Source: Isochrysis galbana | Taxonomy: Eukaryota; Haptophyta; Isochrysidales; Isochrysidaceae | NCBI GenBank assembly: GCA_018136815.1 | Contig: CM030931.1 | Coordinates: 11,605,072 to 11,669,071, forward strand | Direction: 5' to 3' | Length of the DNA stretch: 64,000 nucleotides | Shown: piece by piece, positions 63,009 through 64,000 of the stretch | How positions within the stretch are numbered: the stretch's first letter is position 1 | How the letters are laid out: each line of letters begins with the position of its first letter | Position numbers and translations under genes: made by a program | The notes under the pieces: generated by a model | Told to the model about the DNA's origin: nothing | Seen by the model: only the letters and a program-made list of their open reading frames with translations | Databases searched by the model: none

Positions 63009-64000
63009 AGCGGCTCCCCGATATGGCACGATCTTTTCCACAAACCTCCGGCGATTCACTATTCACATAGGTCGAAATGGGAGTCTCTACAGACAATTAT
63101 CGTACATAATACTATTAACCCGGGTACGGGGGACATATACACTACAGAAGAATGCGCGGCTTACTTGCCGGACGGAGAAAGTTGGATACGCCATAGAGGA
63201 AATTACATATCGGAAGGCCCCTTTCTTAAGTCGTGGGAAAAGATATCTGAATGGACTAGATCAAGACTAGTAAATACCATATTCGACTATATAGACCTTC
63301 TTAGAAAACAAGCGAAGCCCCCGCCCCCGGCTCCGGAGGAGCAAGTGTTAGTCCCTCAAGAAGATCCGGACGCACACGATCTAGGTGACATTCTAGTGGA
63401 CAAAGACCATAACTTTTATCTGCGCCGAAGAGGCGACTACCACAAAGTCCAGCTCAACGTTATGGGAGAGCCCCACATCCACGAGCGGATCAGCCCGCAA
63501 CTATTGCCCGACGAGCTATACACTCCGCTGAAGTGGGGACGAGCGTACGACGGCCCGGCGGAAACGACGTATCCAATACCTCAAGAATACACGCTAAAAG
63601 GCACGCATACAACGCTAGAGGATGTAAATGTCAGGGTCTTGACTAAAGCGTTCCTCGCATTGGCATTGAGGAAAACAAAAGCACAAAAATCCACGCTAAG
63701 ATGGGAAAAAAGGTTACCGGTCCTCTCGGGAAAGTGGAAACAAGTATCGCAATTGTACAAATATAACTTTTTAACACCGAGAGACTCTTATCTGCATTTC
63801 AAACATGTCCTACATAGGAGGATAGCTACGGCGAACCGTTTTGCTGACGATCCAACATGCCGCTTCTGCGGCATAGCCCCCGAGAGTTCCACTCACCTGG
63901 CCTCATGTATCGCGACGGAGCCCGTCTTTGAATTCATAGAAGGACTTCTGGGGATCAGCCTTAGGCCGGGTTCCGAAATAGCCCAACGTCTTTTCTGCTA
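63009..64000 (+). CDS. Non-LTR retrotransposon C-terminal region (partial)
   Basis: A frame open from about 63003 to the window end (about 330 residues, no stop), lower in GC than its surroundings. There is no ATG at its start because the element is 5' truncated in the MOT1-like sequence. The end has RDSYLHFKHVLHRRIATANR followed by CRFCGIAPESSTHLASC, the zinc-knuckle pattern CxxC...HxxxxC found after reverse transcriptase in LINE-type polyproteins (zf-RVT). The RT core itself is not in this stretch. The 3' end and any tail are beyond the window. Confidence 0.6.

Overview
This window looks like nuclear DNA of a unicellular alga. Several genes contain GT-AG introns with consistent phases. There are very long CT/GA and C/G homopolymer tracts and many interspersed repeats, and one 100-base run of N marks an assembly gap. 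The gene content fits an alga with a complex plastid: a plant-type topoisomerase VI accessory protein (BIN4), a trypsin joined to Asp/Gly/Cys-rich repeats, N-termini carrying an RGG motif after a hydrophobic leader, and Pro-rich (SPPPP) arrays. A haptophyte or similar lineage is my best guess; no marker gene proves it.

Host genes recognised: the C-terminal HECT domain of a HERC-type E3 ubiquitin ligase (1-1650, +); a secreted or membrane trypsin-like protease (6778-9114, -); an amino-acid transporter (14270-15697, -); a TIM21-like mitochondrial import subunit (17272-18342, -, spliced); an RHD3/Sey1-like protein with a degenerate P-loop (21173-22849, +); an ankyrin-repeat protein in four exons (25015-27087, -); a two-exon coiled-coil protein (31265-34137, -); a Pro-rich single-pass membrane protein (about 39.8-40.5 kb, +, frame broken); and BIN4 (41838-42590, -). 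Three fragments resemble the N-terminus of MOT1/BTAF1 (46.3-46.9 kb, 54.0-54.2 kb and 62.7-63.0 kb).

Between the genes the window is mostly mobile DNA. R1 is an LTR-like family seen in at least eight full or partial copies, one next to a Gag-like ORF. R2 is a DNA transposon family with 8-bp target duplications, in a 2.45-kb form and a 417-bp form. R3 is a 750-bp retroposon with a 17-bp target duplication, inserted in a 345-bp-period satellite (34.4-38.2 kb). There is also a Ty1/copia remnant (27.8-29.1 kb), a Ty3 integrase-tail fragment (29.7 kb), and a non-LTR retrotransposon C-terminus running off the right end (63.0-64.0 kb).

The most striking object is an 8,504-bp minus-strand Ty3/gypsy-type element (54177-62680), exactly bounded by TG...CA and the 5-bp duplication AGGCA, inserted in a MOT1-like sequence. 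Its uninterrupted 1,973-residue polyprotein carries, upstream of protease, reverse transcriptase and RNase H, a domain of about 200 residues matching phage-type cytosine-methyltransferase-like proteins (HPPC and VENP motifs). Integrase follows in another frame and is cut off just before its catalytic Glu, where one copy of an identical 223-bp direct repeat begins.
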